A model generated the notes under the pieces. The model saw only the letters and a program-made list of their open reading frames with translations. It was not told where the DNA came from and ran no database searches. Position numbers and translations under genes: made by a program. Shown here piece after piece: positions 1 to 9,452 of a DNA stretch of 20,598 nt (positions within the stretch are counted from its first letter, which is position 1; each line of letters begins with the position of its first letter). The DNA comes from Larix sibirica (Eukaryota > Streptophyta > Pinopsida > Pinales > Pinaceae): the NCBI GenBank assembly GCA_004151065.3, contig NWUY0300005428.1, forward strand, positions 22,658-43,255. Direction: 5' to 3'.

Positions 1-2
1 GG

Positions 3-344
3 TGTTGGTGCAAATTCATGTTCTATGGACTGAGGAACATGGGTAGGTGGAGGTTGATTTTTATCCTCACTTCCATCATCTAAAGAAGAAACTAGAATAT
101 GACCATTAGCAGAAAAGTTGGGAATTGAGGATGGAACAATCATTGAAGATGGTTTGCAATCCAAAGAGGGCACAAATGTCGAATTAGGCTCGCATGTCGA
201 AATATTTTCATCAAATTTATCATCTCTCCCGATAATAATTTCCTTATATTGTGGTTGAAGAAGTCTATAACCTTTTACATCTTCAGAATATCCAACAAAT
301 ATGCACTTAGGATGTAATGCTTTCCATTTTTCATTAGGAATGTG
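3..344 (-). pseudogene. Ty1/copia pol fragment: integrase C-terminal region
   Basis: This minus-strand frame has no stop for 114 codons and runs off the left edge. It has no start Met, because it is the middle of a polyprotein. Near its N-terminus it reads HIPNEKWKAL, then KCIFVGYSEDVKGYRLLQP and IIIGRDDKFDE. This is the signature of the plant copia integrase C-terminal region, just before the Ser/Pro/Glu-rich linker to reverse transcriptase. The rest (PSSMIVPSS, SSLDDGSEDKNQPPP) matches that linker in character. Integrase would insert the cDNA copy into host DNA; this piece lacks the catalytic core. RT should lie to the left, outside the window. Upstream (higher coordinates) the expected catalytic core is absent, and an unrelated-looking frame with an ambiguous base at 347 takes its place, so the copy is deleted or rearranged. 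The family assignment rests on motif recognition only. Confidence 0.85.
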
Positions 345-354
345 AGNATGCTGC

Positions 355-720
355 ATGCAAGACTGAAAATGCAAAGGATGAAAATGTTGGTAGGACTAGG
401 ATGGAGTATAGGAATATCCTAACAAATAAAGGACTTTGGTAACTAGTGGAAGTTTCATTAAAATCCATTATAGTTGTAGGTTTGGTAAAGTCCTCGATCT
501 CAACTAGACCAAGGTTCTCAAAGATGGGAGGGGATGGACCCCTAGTAGGTATCTCAATGTGACCTTGAGAGCATCTTGGAGACCCTCCTTGTGATGATTC
601 GCGATAATCAATAATTCCTTTCTCTCTTTCCTCTTCTATGGGGTTGTTTGGAATCAATGGACATTCTTTGTTAGTTTATTAAGGGGTGGGATCTGAATTA
701 TCCATCTTGCACCTCTTTGG
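355..720 (-). other. Unrecognised open frame beside copia fragment
   Basis: A minus-strand frame is open for about 107 codons from a Met at 657, and a short upstream stretch in the same area begins MDNSDPTP. The predicted peptide is polar at first (EEEREKGIIDYRESSQGG, then a Pro/Ser-rich part) and turns hydrophobic near its end. I recognise no domain. The polar N-terminal part could be the start of a retroelement Gag, since it lies between a minus-strand copia PBS and a minus-strand copia integrase fragment. Its end overlaps the integrase fragment in a different frame and includes the ambiguous base at 347. It may also be a chance open frame. Confidence 0.2.
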
Positions 721-2274
721 AAGCAACTATGCGCTCTCTGGAAGATTCCCCTAGTATTTTTGGACATGCAAAGAGGTTGGTTAGCCACCTTGACTTAGAA
801 TGGAATAAAATTTAAACATAACAATTATCCAAACCACACACCACTAGAAAAATAATTCCTAAAAAAATGCAATCTAAGCAAACTTTCCCTCCCAAAGACA
901 AGTTAGTGAAGAGCTGAGGTAGGCCCCTTCCGGAGGTCATCTTGGGATGATCGGGTCCCAAGTTCAACCAATGAAGGTGTAGGAGACAATTACGGTAACC
1001 TTCACGCAACAATCACCCAAGGTGAAAGTTCCCTTGTGAAGATGGACACCTTCTAGAGGAGTCGAGGCAGAGATATCTGTTTGTCTTAGGTACCGCAAGC
1101 ACTTCATGCGTTTAGTCACATAGACGGAACCTACGGTATGAAACTAAGGATACCACTTCACGATCGACATTTGCGGGGAAATTCACTAGCCGAGTGTCTA
1201 CGAATGGATAGGGAACATAGGACTTTAGTCCCACACCTGAAACTCTGATGAAAATCAGTGTCGCCTAGAGGACTTTCCATGTCAACTAGAGCCTCCAAAC
1301 TCACATATCCCACTGATCAACCAAATGAGGGGAACATCCCACTTGATTTCTCAACTCATCCTTGTGCATGATGTGAATGTTAGGCACACTTTCCCAACAA
1401 AATTTTTCACTGCTAATGGGTTTAACACTCTAGTAGAATCCTAGTATTGTTTTAAGTGGCCTTGGAGAATTTACTCTCCAATTCTACAACCAAGTCCCTA
1501 TAAATTCTAGGCTACTATTGGATTCCACAAAATAAAATGAACTTAGTTCTTTTTAACTTGAATTTATTTCCCAAAGATCTTTAACTCTCAATTAGGAGAA
1601 ACAATGAGGAAATAAAATGTTCACAAGATGCAAAATTTCTTCAAGATATTAAGACCACTAAGCAAACACACTTTTTCATTCTTCATTGTAACAATATCCA
1701 ATGCAACTTTATGAACTATAATCACAATCAATCAATCAATCAATCAATCAAACTCACCAGATCAATTTTATTTCAACAATAGACCTCAAGAATCATGCAC
1801 CCTCTAATTAGACACTAAAATGGAAAAACACAACAACAAACTTACACCTACATTGCAATGAAATAAGGAAAAAAGGTACTGACCAATGAAATTTTTTCTC
1901 TTCTTAACCTATGAAACAATGAATGGGAGGAAACAAAAGCAAGCTAAGATGACTACGGTGTAGTACATGTGAAAAAATCACCTAAAGATAACTTCTTCTG
2001 CTCTACAAAACATCCAATGAAAACAACCCAAAAAGGAATAGTAAACAACTAAGTATTTCTTTCTTTTCTTAAAGGAACCAATTAAAAGTGCATAAAAGAT
2101 GTTTTAGACAATCAAAACCCCTAAACTTTGACCTACAACCTTATTTCTTCTTCCTTCAATCATTACTTCCTTCAATGCCTCTTTAGTTCCAAGTATTTTT
2201 ATGCCCAATGTTGTCACAACATTTGTTATAATGTATGTCCTTAAGCCCATAAGGCCCATGGTGTTGAAACTTAA
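720..2274 (-). other. Unassigned interval, possible internal leader of copia-type element
   Basis: I found no protein domain on either strand. It lies between a minus-strand PBS (2275-2286) and minus-strand copia pol sequence, so by position it would be the 5' internal part of that element. However, no Gag, protease or integrase core motif is visible. The part at about 900-1330 is visibly richer in GC than its surroundings; 1350-2270 is A-rich. A 66-codon minus frame at 812-1012 resembles nothing I know. Confidence 0.3.
1725..1750. repeat. (CAAT)n microsatellite
   Basis: About six uninterrupted copies of the tetranucleotide CAAT are followed directly by AAACTC. This is an ordinary short simple repeat. 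Confidence 0.95.
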
Positions 2275-2286
2275 GCTTTGATACCA
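2275..2286 (-). promoter_or_regulatory. Primer binding site (initiator tRNA-Met type)
   Basis: The minus strand reads TGGTATCAAAGC. This differs at one base from TGGTATCAGAGC, the common plant copia primer binding site complementary to the 3' end of initiator tRNA-Met. It starts three bases (ATT) inside the LTR end at 2290, the usual arrangement. It sets the element's direction as minus, with internal sequence to the left. Minus-strand DNA synthesis would have been primed here. Confidence 0.75.
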
Positions 2287-2289
2287 AAT

Positions 2290-2702
2290 TGTAATGCACC
2301 TTCAACTCCAACATCAATAGTAGGTATTGCTGGTCTAATAATTCATGGTTATCAATGGTAAGAAAATTTTCCTATAGGTTACCATAACAGAGATTGAAGG
2401 TATATTAGTCAATACAAGATAGCTATATTCTAAATAATAATAATAATAATAATAATAATAATCTTGCAATATAGAGGCTAAAAAATAATCTACTTTCTTT
2501 TTGTTCAAACACTGCCCAAAATGGTTTAACCTTTAAATAATCCCAAACTAAATGGAAGAGACTTCCTTGACATGATAGAAGGAAATATTATAATTAAATT
2601 AACTGTATATAACTCTCTTTTCTACTAAGATTGTTTGAGCATTCTCCCTACTTGTACTCAAAAGGACTAAGACAAATCCTATATTATCATACGTCCATTA
2701 CA
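2290..2702 (-). mobile_element. 5' LTR of a copia-type retrotransposon (minus strand)
   Basis: The interval begins TGTAATG and ends CATTACA, a perfect 7-bp terminal inverted repeat with the canonical TG...CA boundaries. It abuts the primer binding site with a 3-nt gap. A length of 413 bp is normal for a plant copia LTR. On the minus strand there is a TATATA stretch near 2605-2610 that could be the promoter. The LTR carries an (AAT)n run. The partner LTR would lie to the left of the window. Whether it belongs to the same insertion as the integrase fragment at 3-344 is inference: orientation agrees, but the intervening gag/protease/integrase core is not visible. Confidence 0.65.
2433..2462. repeat. 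(AAT)n microsatellite
   Basis: About ten uninterrupted AAT units lie inside the copia-type LTR. Length polymorphism between individuals is likely. Confidence 0.95.
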
Positions 2703-3600
2703 ACTAAAATTGTACAAATCTCATCCTTGTTTCAAGGGTATTGTATGGTCCATCATAACTAGCTTTAAGCTTATGACCACAAAATATCCTTACATGGACT
2801 ACTATATATAATAAAGATGGACAAAAAGAGATGGATTGATGTTAGAGAAAATTATTAAAACCAAAAAGAAAATGACTAGGCACTTAACTTGAAAGGGATT
2901 TGTTAGGAAGAATCACTTATTTAAGTAAAAAGGGGAGTTGAATAAGTTTTTAATAGTGTATTTTAATCAATATATGTTAACAAAAGAATTCCATCACTGA
3001 CCTAAGAAAAATAACTTAGATGTATGTATGGTATATAAGTTATCAATTACAGACAAGCCTAAGAATTTATCACGTGATATCCATGGAAGCTTAATAGTCA
3101 TACAACTTTCTTTGATATTTGGGTGTGACATATAGTGCCAAATTAGCTACAAGAAATAGTAACCACAAACTAGCAAAAACAACCATTATTCAAGCATGAG
3201 GAAAGAGCTTTCAAAGCATGCTCATTTTAATTAGGGATGGTGCCACAATACCATTACTGGCACTTATTCATGGAATAATTGTCTTAACAAGTGATCATAC
3301 CAAAGGTCCACATGTATATAGTCATCGAGTTGTTCTTGTGTACATGACTTTTTAGTGATGCACATACCAAAGTGACCAGATTTTTTATCCTTGTGTTAGG
3401 TGCACATTTAATGCCATAATCAAGATTGTGTACTTTAACGAGAGGTCTTTAATACTCTATTACAGAATCATATACACTCATGATGAATGGAGATTTTTCA
3501 AAACACCCATATTATTTTTTTCTCATTATTGTAAGCAACTTGAAACAACAAAGCCTATGATAAAATACCACTAACAGACATAGATGTCACAAATGCACCG
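2703..3600. other. Unassigned intergenic DNA
   Basis: AT-rich with dense stops on both strands. I recognise no domain, RNA gene, terminal repeat or tandem array. Confidence 0.5.
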
Positions 3601-3919
3601 ATTATACCATCATGCATCAAGGTTTGTACTTCCCAAATGGACGTGCACACTTATACCTCATATCATGCGAGGAAACATTTTATTGTCACCTAAAAATGAC
3701 TACCTATTGCATAAACTCATATTCATTTCTTGAGGGGATCAAATTGTTCTTCCCTTCTTGTTTCCCGAGTATTGAGAACCAAAGAGAGAACGCAAGGTGA
3801 ACAAGGATTTTCTGATCTTGGTCCCTAAGGATGGCCTCAATTTCCCGATGAATCCAAGGTTCCAATGGATGTTCTATTCTATCATTTTCATTCAATGCAT
3901 ATTTCAATTTGGAAATCAT
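3600..3919 (-). pseudogene. Decayed fragment resembling plant Topors-like RING ubiquitin ligase
   Basis: A 71-codon minus frame (3919-3704) contains HPLEPWIHREIEAILRD, then KILVHLAFSLWFSIL. The pattern P-W-I-x-R-E-I-x-A-I-L-x-D-x-D, followed by V-H-L-A-x-S-L, resembles the helical segment after the RING finger in plant relatives of Topors, an E3 ubiquitin ligase. Past the stop near 3704, another frame gives SFLGDNKMF, which would fit the following PFL-x-D-x-T-x-x-F-x-HEL segment of that family after a frameshift and several substitutions. No RING cysteines are visible upstream, so at most one exon or retrocopy fragment remains. The match is from memory of the family pattern, not an alignment. 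A minus-strand TATA-like box at 4321-4331 lies upstream in the same orientation. It could instead be chance similarity. Confidence 0.4.
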
Positions 3920-5290
3920 GGTACCAAATTATGGGGCCTCTTTCCATGACTTCGAAGGACACTCCAAGATTAGAAACCCTTGGAATATAATCAAAAGGGA
4001 ACTATCTAACGGATTCAGACCATTCATATAAGCATGTAACTCAAGAGTAGTAAAATGGGAGCTACAATTAATAATCATTCAAGGAATATTAGAGCACATA
4101 ACACAAAAATATTGATAAAAGAGTTAAGGAATCAATCCAAAATCAAACTGGGAATAGCAATGTCAATCCACAACAAGACACAATCTATTTTTCACTTCTA
4201 ATCAAGGAATGAAATCATAGAGGGGTTTTCCCCAAGCAACTGTGTACAATCAACCATCATAAAACTCTTTAGGGCTTCTTCCTGCACGTAGATTTGGTGA
4301 TCCCTAGCATGTTTTGGATGCTCTTTTTATAGGTAACATATAGGGATAGCAATAAATGCCTCCCTAGATTTTCATACTAATATGGGATTTTTCCTATCAG
4401 TTTTACTCTCTTCATAATTATATAGACAAGGATGAGTTCGGTCTAAGATTTTGAATCAAGAAACTACAATTTTCTATTGATTCCCATACACACAAAGTTG
4501 TACATATCAAATTCGTTTCCAATTCATAAAAAAGTTTCCCTTTTCATCTCAAACATTCCTCATCCATATGCTTTTAATTCTCGTTTACTTGCAAAAGGAG
4601 TCCAACATACCAGCACAATCATTAGATAGAATCATTGTAAGAATTCACAAAATAGGGAAACTCATCTATTTTCCAAAATTCGTTCCTCCAATGAAAATGA
4701 CTTGGGTAGAGAAACGAACCACCCAACCATAGGATTCATAGAGACACTTAAATATTTATTTCTCAGAAGCCACCCCTGAGCCAGTCCACGATATCACCAG
4801 AGTCAAGTATGACTCAAGTTTTTTAGTTTTCTTAGGTAAATACTCATGAGAAATTCAAAACTCATAACTCAGAAGAAACTCAACACTAACATACAAGAAG
4901 ACACTCACAATACCTGCTACAAGAAAATATTCAGTAACCGCCATGATAGACATGCCACAAGAATAATATAACTAGTCTATTCACAATGGAATATATTCAC
5001 CAAATAATCTCCTACCCCTATCCCATACACACCCCCCTTTTTCCTTTGAATTCCTCTCCTCATATGGATAAGAAGGGTCCTCAACTAACTCCTTCTAATT
5101 CCTAAATAATAGGACATATATGGCTAGATTTTAGATTATAATGGCTACATTTTAGGAAAATGGATTCCTCCACTTCCCTTGTTTATCAAAGGATAAGGTT
5201 GTCTTGACACATGGATTTCCCAAAACTCCATAACCCTTCTCCACTTGTGGTATCATGGACTCTCTATATTGCTCTTTCCAAGCTAATCTT
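3920..5290. other. Unassigned interval
   Basis: No recognisable coding domain on either strand. A TATA-like box and an intron-acceptor-like TTAATTGTAG on the minus strand (roughly 4050-4070) would suit the fragment at 3600-3919 if it was once a spliced gene, but neither is distinctive. The part at 4550-5100 is A-rich on the plus strand. Confidence 0.4.
4321..4331 (-). promoter_or_regulatory. TATA-like box on minus strand
   Basis: The minus strand reads TATAAAAAGAG, a good match to a plant TATA box. It sits about 400 bp upstream of the minus-strand Topors-like fragment, so it could be the old promoter of that gene. It could equally be an unrecognised LTR promoter or chance in AT-rich DNA. Confidence 0.25.
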
Positions 5291-5640
5291 GGATACCTTT
5301 GTATTAACGTATAAATGCAATTATTTACATGGGTACAAGTAAACCATAGTTATAAATGTTTTATGGAACATCACCTTCAATGCCATGAAAATGTATCAAA
5401 GTAAAGGATTTACAAAAACTCAAAATGGTAATTATCCTAGAGTGTAATATCCTTGGATATTACATAAACATAGCCAGGAGGTTGTTCCATGTAAATTTAT
5501 TCTTGCAAATCCTCATGCAAAAAGGTGGATTTGACATTCATTTGATGGAAATCCCATTTATGTGAAGTGCCAAGGGAAAGAACAAGGCGAATGGAGTTCA
5601 TTTTTGTACAATGTAATTGTTGGCTACTTTGGATGCATTA
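5290..5640 (-). pseudogene. Ty1/copia reverse transcriptase remnant
   Basis: The minus strand, read from 5601, gives MNSIRLVLSL, then HKWDFHQMNVKSTFLHEDL, a stop (TAA), and IYMEQPPGYV. This is the conserved RT core of plant copia elements. In the same frame, 71 codons after the Asn of QMNVKS, it gives HVNNCIYT at 5331-5308, at the place of the YVDD catalytic box. The catalytic Asp of QMDVKS and both Asp of YVDD therefore read as Asn. The usual distance is larger (about 90-95 residues), and the KSLYGLKQAPRAWY segment is not seen after PPGYV, so there is an internal deletion or replacement. Several further stops lie between the two blocks. No RNase H follows to the left and no integrase is seen to the right. 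It is a dead fragment. It may come from a different insertion than the copia pieces at 1-2702, though all are on the same strand. Confidence 0.8.
5443..5464. repeat. Perfect 10-bp-arm palindrome
   Basis: TGTAATATCC (5443-5452) and its exact reverse complement (5455-5464) are separated by TT. It begins TG and ends CA like an LTR or transposon end. It sits inside the copia RT remnant, directly after the codons for PPGYV, where homology to RT is interrupted. Confidence 0.9.
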
Positions 5641-6240
5641 CAGAATATATAGGGATTTTATAATGAAGGAAGGAACATATACATAATATAAAAAAGAATC
5701 CAATATCTTAAATGTTGACTCCACAACCATCACCATGGGTGAACTAGGTCACACACCTTCTAGAGAATTATCTCCCAATCAGAAGCAAAGATGTGAAAAG
5801 TAGTCCTACTTGTCTAGTCATTGAGAAGAATGTGCATGAATCATGTATGTACAGTGGTGTTCAAATAAAGCAGGGTATTTCCAGAATATCTAACACCTTA
5901 AGAAAATTCTCACACAAACATATCATAGATCAACACATTGATGTTTTACATGGTTAAAACCCTCAAAGAGGGAAACAATCCAGGGACCTAGCCAAACAAC
6001 TACTTAAGGAAATATCTTATTCAAAGGAAAAAATATTACATGAGTTTATCATAATCAATCATCAAACAAATGAGCCTCTGTTTTCTTTAAATAGAGATCA
6101 TGGCCCAATCAGGTGTTAAGTCATAGATCAATAGTCGTTAAGATCAAGGTGAAGANTTCTGAAAAACTAACACATGGTGGGTGTGTTTCTCGTATTCGAG
6201 CTTAAGAGATGTCTCTATAGGATAGATAAGGTAGCCTGAT
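5640..6240. other. Unassigned interval
   Basis: No protein domain recognised. Around 5935-5975 the plus strand has a segment reading TTTTACATGGTTAAAACCC, the style of sequence seen in some plant copia LTR transcribed regions. I cannot place LTR ends around it. An ambiguous base is at 6156. Confidence 0.35.
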
Positions 6241-7320
6241 GCTCTAGCATAGTGCATCCATGTTTGTTCACACCTACAAGCATTGGAGTAATGCCAATGC
6301 GTGATTATGTTTGATGTGGCCACAACAATTCCTCACTTATGTAGTATAACCCGAGTTAATTCCCACTTGGTATATTTGCATTCAGCTTATTCTTGTTGCT
6401 CACTATAATGTATCGACGTCCTATGCCCTTGAATTTATTCTCCATTTCTTTTCCATTCCACAATCACATTTTATTTCCCCGTGGCTTTCCTTGGATGTGG
6501 CTTGAAACTACAGGTTGGACATCTTTCATTCCCTTGCATGTTCTCCCTTAACTCTACATATAGAGTCATGTGTGCCATTTCTTGGGCCAATCTCTCTCAC
6601 ATGTTTCCTACACATTGAGACTTTTAGACCTGTAAATGCTCCTGCTTGATTTTTGATGTGTCTTGATATTTTATTTTTGTTTATCATTCTTTATGTGCTA
6701 TGCTTTGCGCACTTCTACCTACCATCAATATCATTCCACCCTATCAATCTACGGGTGTTCCACGCTTCTAGGTTCCTACATGTTACACTTACCTTTATCT
6801 TGTTGTTGTTCCTTTCTATGCAATATATCATGCTCTTGTCCTCTAATAGATGTAACATTTCCATGTTGTTACGATGTGTAAAGCACCTTGGCTAGGGTTT
6901 GGGTGAATTGCTTTACATTGTTGTGTTCGCTCTAACAAGCTTATTCTATTGCATGTCACATCCTCTTTCCTCTACTTATAATGCCTCTTGGAAGGGTATG
7001 CCTCTTGGAAGGGTATATTTAGATTCTCATCCCAGGCATTATCCCTTTGTGTGTTTTACCACCTCCCTCCTACCTCTGTGCACTGCCTGCAAGTCGTGCA
7101 CTTTTTCATGTTCTTGCATGCTTGGGTTTGGTAGGGTATCTCAATGCGTGTATATTCCCTATCATTACCTTCCCTTGGCCTATGAATAAGTGTCGTTGTT
7201 TTCAGTTTCTTGACATGCCTTGGCGTCTGTTATGTAACCACTACTTCTTACTACGAAGTGCTACACAAGTAATGCATGGAAGGATTTCATCTCATCATGC
7301 CAACATGTCTCGATGAGAAG
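6240..7320. other. Pyrimidine-rich block, unassigned
   Basis: The plus strand is rich in T and C for about 1 kb, unlike either flank. This leaves several overlapping open frames (for example 6653-6895, 6899-7189, 7047-7316) rich in Leu, Phe, Cys and Ser. Such frames are expected from composition alone, and none shows a recognisable domain. An exact 17-bp tandem duplication is at 6981-7014. The block could be an old LTR or untranslated region, but no TG...CA boundaries were found. Confidence 0.35.
6981..7014. repeat. Exact 17-bp tandem duplication
   Basis: ATGCCTCTTGGAAGGGT occurs twice in immediate succession (6981-6997, 6998-7014) with no mismatch. This is consistent with replication slippage and recent relative to the decay of the surroundings. 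Confidence 0.95.
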
Positions 7321-8675
7321 ACATAATTAATATTGGGCATCATTATTAGCAGCGTGAAATCCTTTCTTCATCATATCCTTCATTTTTTGGTGTTGATTCG
7401 ATTTACATGGGTAGTTCTTTTCTCAATGTATCGCGAGGGATATTTTAATACTTTAACATCATTCAAAATGGTAAACCCCAAGATATAATAACAAGGACGC
7501 AAAAACTTCCTTGGAACATCATCTTTCCAAAAAGGGGCCTTATTTTAAGGGTTTTGTTGTTATAATAATAAAACCTTAAAAGCTCTCTCTAGACCACATA
7601 ATCGATAGTTCAACATGGCGCGGTCAAGGGGGGGGTGCACTTTATTTTTATGAAATGACAATGGGTTATAAAAAATATGTACATATATAATGAATAGAAA
7701 AGGGAATCATAAAATTTAAAGCGAAAGGAGAGGAGGTTTTTATTATTTTAATAAATGGATTAAAACGTAGAATAGGGGAAACATGATAAATAGTTGGGGG
7801 AAGGGGTTTAGGGTAAGGTATATGAGGTATTTTGTATTATTGGGAAGCTTGGGAATTTTAGGAAATGATTGCTTCTTCAGACACAAACCATGACATTTTG
7901 TCTTCTGGGTGACATTAAACCAATATTTATTTCTTTATGTTTCGTTAGGGCCTTTCTTACATGCTCTCTGGTTCTAAATACATTGCACATAATTCTTATG
8001 ATTCCAAGTGGGATTCATTATTAATGTGCATCGTGTAATTTATTGGCAATATTGAGGCAATGTTTGCAAGTAAATGTTATGTTTCAGCATACCCACAAAA
8101 ATCATGTTGGGTTCATCATTTGACTCCTTTTTTCCACTAGTCATTCACCCTATTGAAAAGCCACTTTGAATTATCTTTTATCATTTTTGATACTATCTTG
8201 CATGAAACTTCATGTTATAACCTAAGGTACAACATTTTCATGTATTTCATTATTTCGAGTAATAATATAGGTTGTTACAATGATTTTGTCCCTTATTATG
8301 GGTTACTGACTAAGTGGCTTGAGGTATGTACTAGCGGGATGAAACCAAGGATATTGTATTCTTGAAAAATTGAATGATGCTACTCTTGTATGAGCTCAAG
8401 GATGATGTTTGCATTTTTGATATGTTGTTACTTGCAGTGTTGTTACTTCCTTAAGCTATGATATTCCAAGATCCCATGATACTTGAGCATTTGGTATTTG
8501 ATTGATGCTTAAATATAGGAGTAGACAAGCGCCATCATGGAAATACTAAGTCAGCAAGAGGATACAGGAGTATCAGCTATTACAACTACTTGTGGTTATG
8601 ATTATGTAATGAAATGTTTTATTTTATACATTAGTTGTAACATCATAATTACATAACAAATCTTATGCTATGAAT
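7320..8675. other. Unassigned AT-rich interval
   Basis: No domain or terminal repeat recognised. There is a run of eight G at about 7628-7635. Two copies of GTTGTTACTT at 8424-8433 and 8439-8448 echo a motif cluster in the 3' region of the gypsy element (16030-16174). The 70-codon frame at 8153-8365 matches nothing I recognise. Confidence 0.4.
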
Positions 8676-8688
8676 TGTTGAGAACAAC

Positions 8689-8725
8689 CTTGAGAATATC
8701 TGATTCTCAAGGCATTCAGATATTC
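8689..8725 (+). repeat. Two overlapping, mutually exclusive hairpins near LTR start
   Basis: CTTGAGAAT (8689-8697) pairs exactly with ATTCTCAAG (8703-8711). GAATATCTGA (8694-8703) pairs exactly with TCAGATATTC (8716-8725). The arms overlap, so only one can form at a time. They lie about 30-70 bp upstream of the TATA box, in U3. Confidence 0.9.
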
Positions 8726-8757
8726 TATTTTTGAGAAGACTCTTATTTGAGAGAATG

Positions 8758-8763
8758 TATAAA
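8758..8763 (+). promoter_or_regulatory. LTR TATA box
   Basis: TATAAA in the context ATGTATAAAGAAAC, about 80 bp into the inferred LTR. This is the likely RNA polymerase II promoter of the element; transcription would start roughly 25-35 bp downstream. Confidence 0.5.
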
Positions 8764-9350
8764 GAAACTAAGCCATCTTGGGTTTAGGGGGTTGGATAGA
8801 GAAAACAAGAAGCAGAGTAACAAACTGTCAAACTTATTATATCACTCATTTTTCATAATAGAATACATGTTGGTTCATGTGATCCGAGTTTTAATTTGTG
8901 AGTTGTTTTAGCAACCCTGACTGGAGAAGGAAGGGCCCCCTTTGTTGATTAGGAGCTGCCATTTCATTTATTTTATTGGATAGATTTGATTGAAGTTTGT
9001 TTCGTAATTATGAGTGTTGTAGATGTTAATAATTCATTTGGATTGTTACTTGGTTTCTAATAGATGATAATCACATAAGTTGTTACTCACAAGGTTGGTT
9101 GATTAATATAAGAACTAATCATTCATGTTACTGCCATTATTCATAGAGATGGTTCATTGATGATTTATGTTACTGATGTTACTTATGTAGATCAGAGTTT
9201 CATTGCTATTTTTGCATCTTGATTGGGTTTCCTTTCCATAGATAACATCTCTCTTTATTATAGCAAGTGCATTCTCATTAATAATCATTGTGACTTTGTA
9301 CTTGATCATAGTGTTGTTAATTGTTGTTACATAGGTTCAATTTAGCAGAT

Positions 9351-9452
9351 GTGATTTCCTTTTGACAGAGAGTTGTGTGATTTCCTTCTTAACAAGAGTT
9401 GTTTATGTGATTTCTTTCCTTGCAAGTTGTGGAGATTGCATTTGATTTCCTT
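9351..9452 (+). repeat. Degenerate tandem repeat in LTR (GTGATTTCCTT)
   Basis: GTGATTTCCT-like words occur at 9351, 9377, 9407 and about 9442, at spacings of roughly 26, 30 and 35 bp. Related TTTCCT words follow near 9517 and 9571. Between the words, AAGAGTTG or GAGAGTTG also recurs. It looks like an old, eroded tandem array in the 3' half of the LTR. Confidence 0.6.

Noticed and set aside
842-860. CACTAGAAAAATAATTCC as a possible left end for the CACTA element at 19409
   Set aside because: It matches only the first six bases and the A-run, lacks the TAGTCA subterminal words, and lies 18.5 kb away across unrelated nested elements.
3612-3800. 62-codon plus-strand frame
   Set aside because: It lies antisense to the Topors-like fragment and its composition is that of a shadow frame.
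5248-5258. TGGTATCATGG as a possible plus-strand PBS
   Set aside because: Only the first eight bases fit the tRNA-Met site, and no CA-ending LTR boundary precedes it.
8153-8365. 70-codon plus-strand frame
   Set aside because: AT-driven composition, no domain, no supporting signals.
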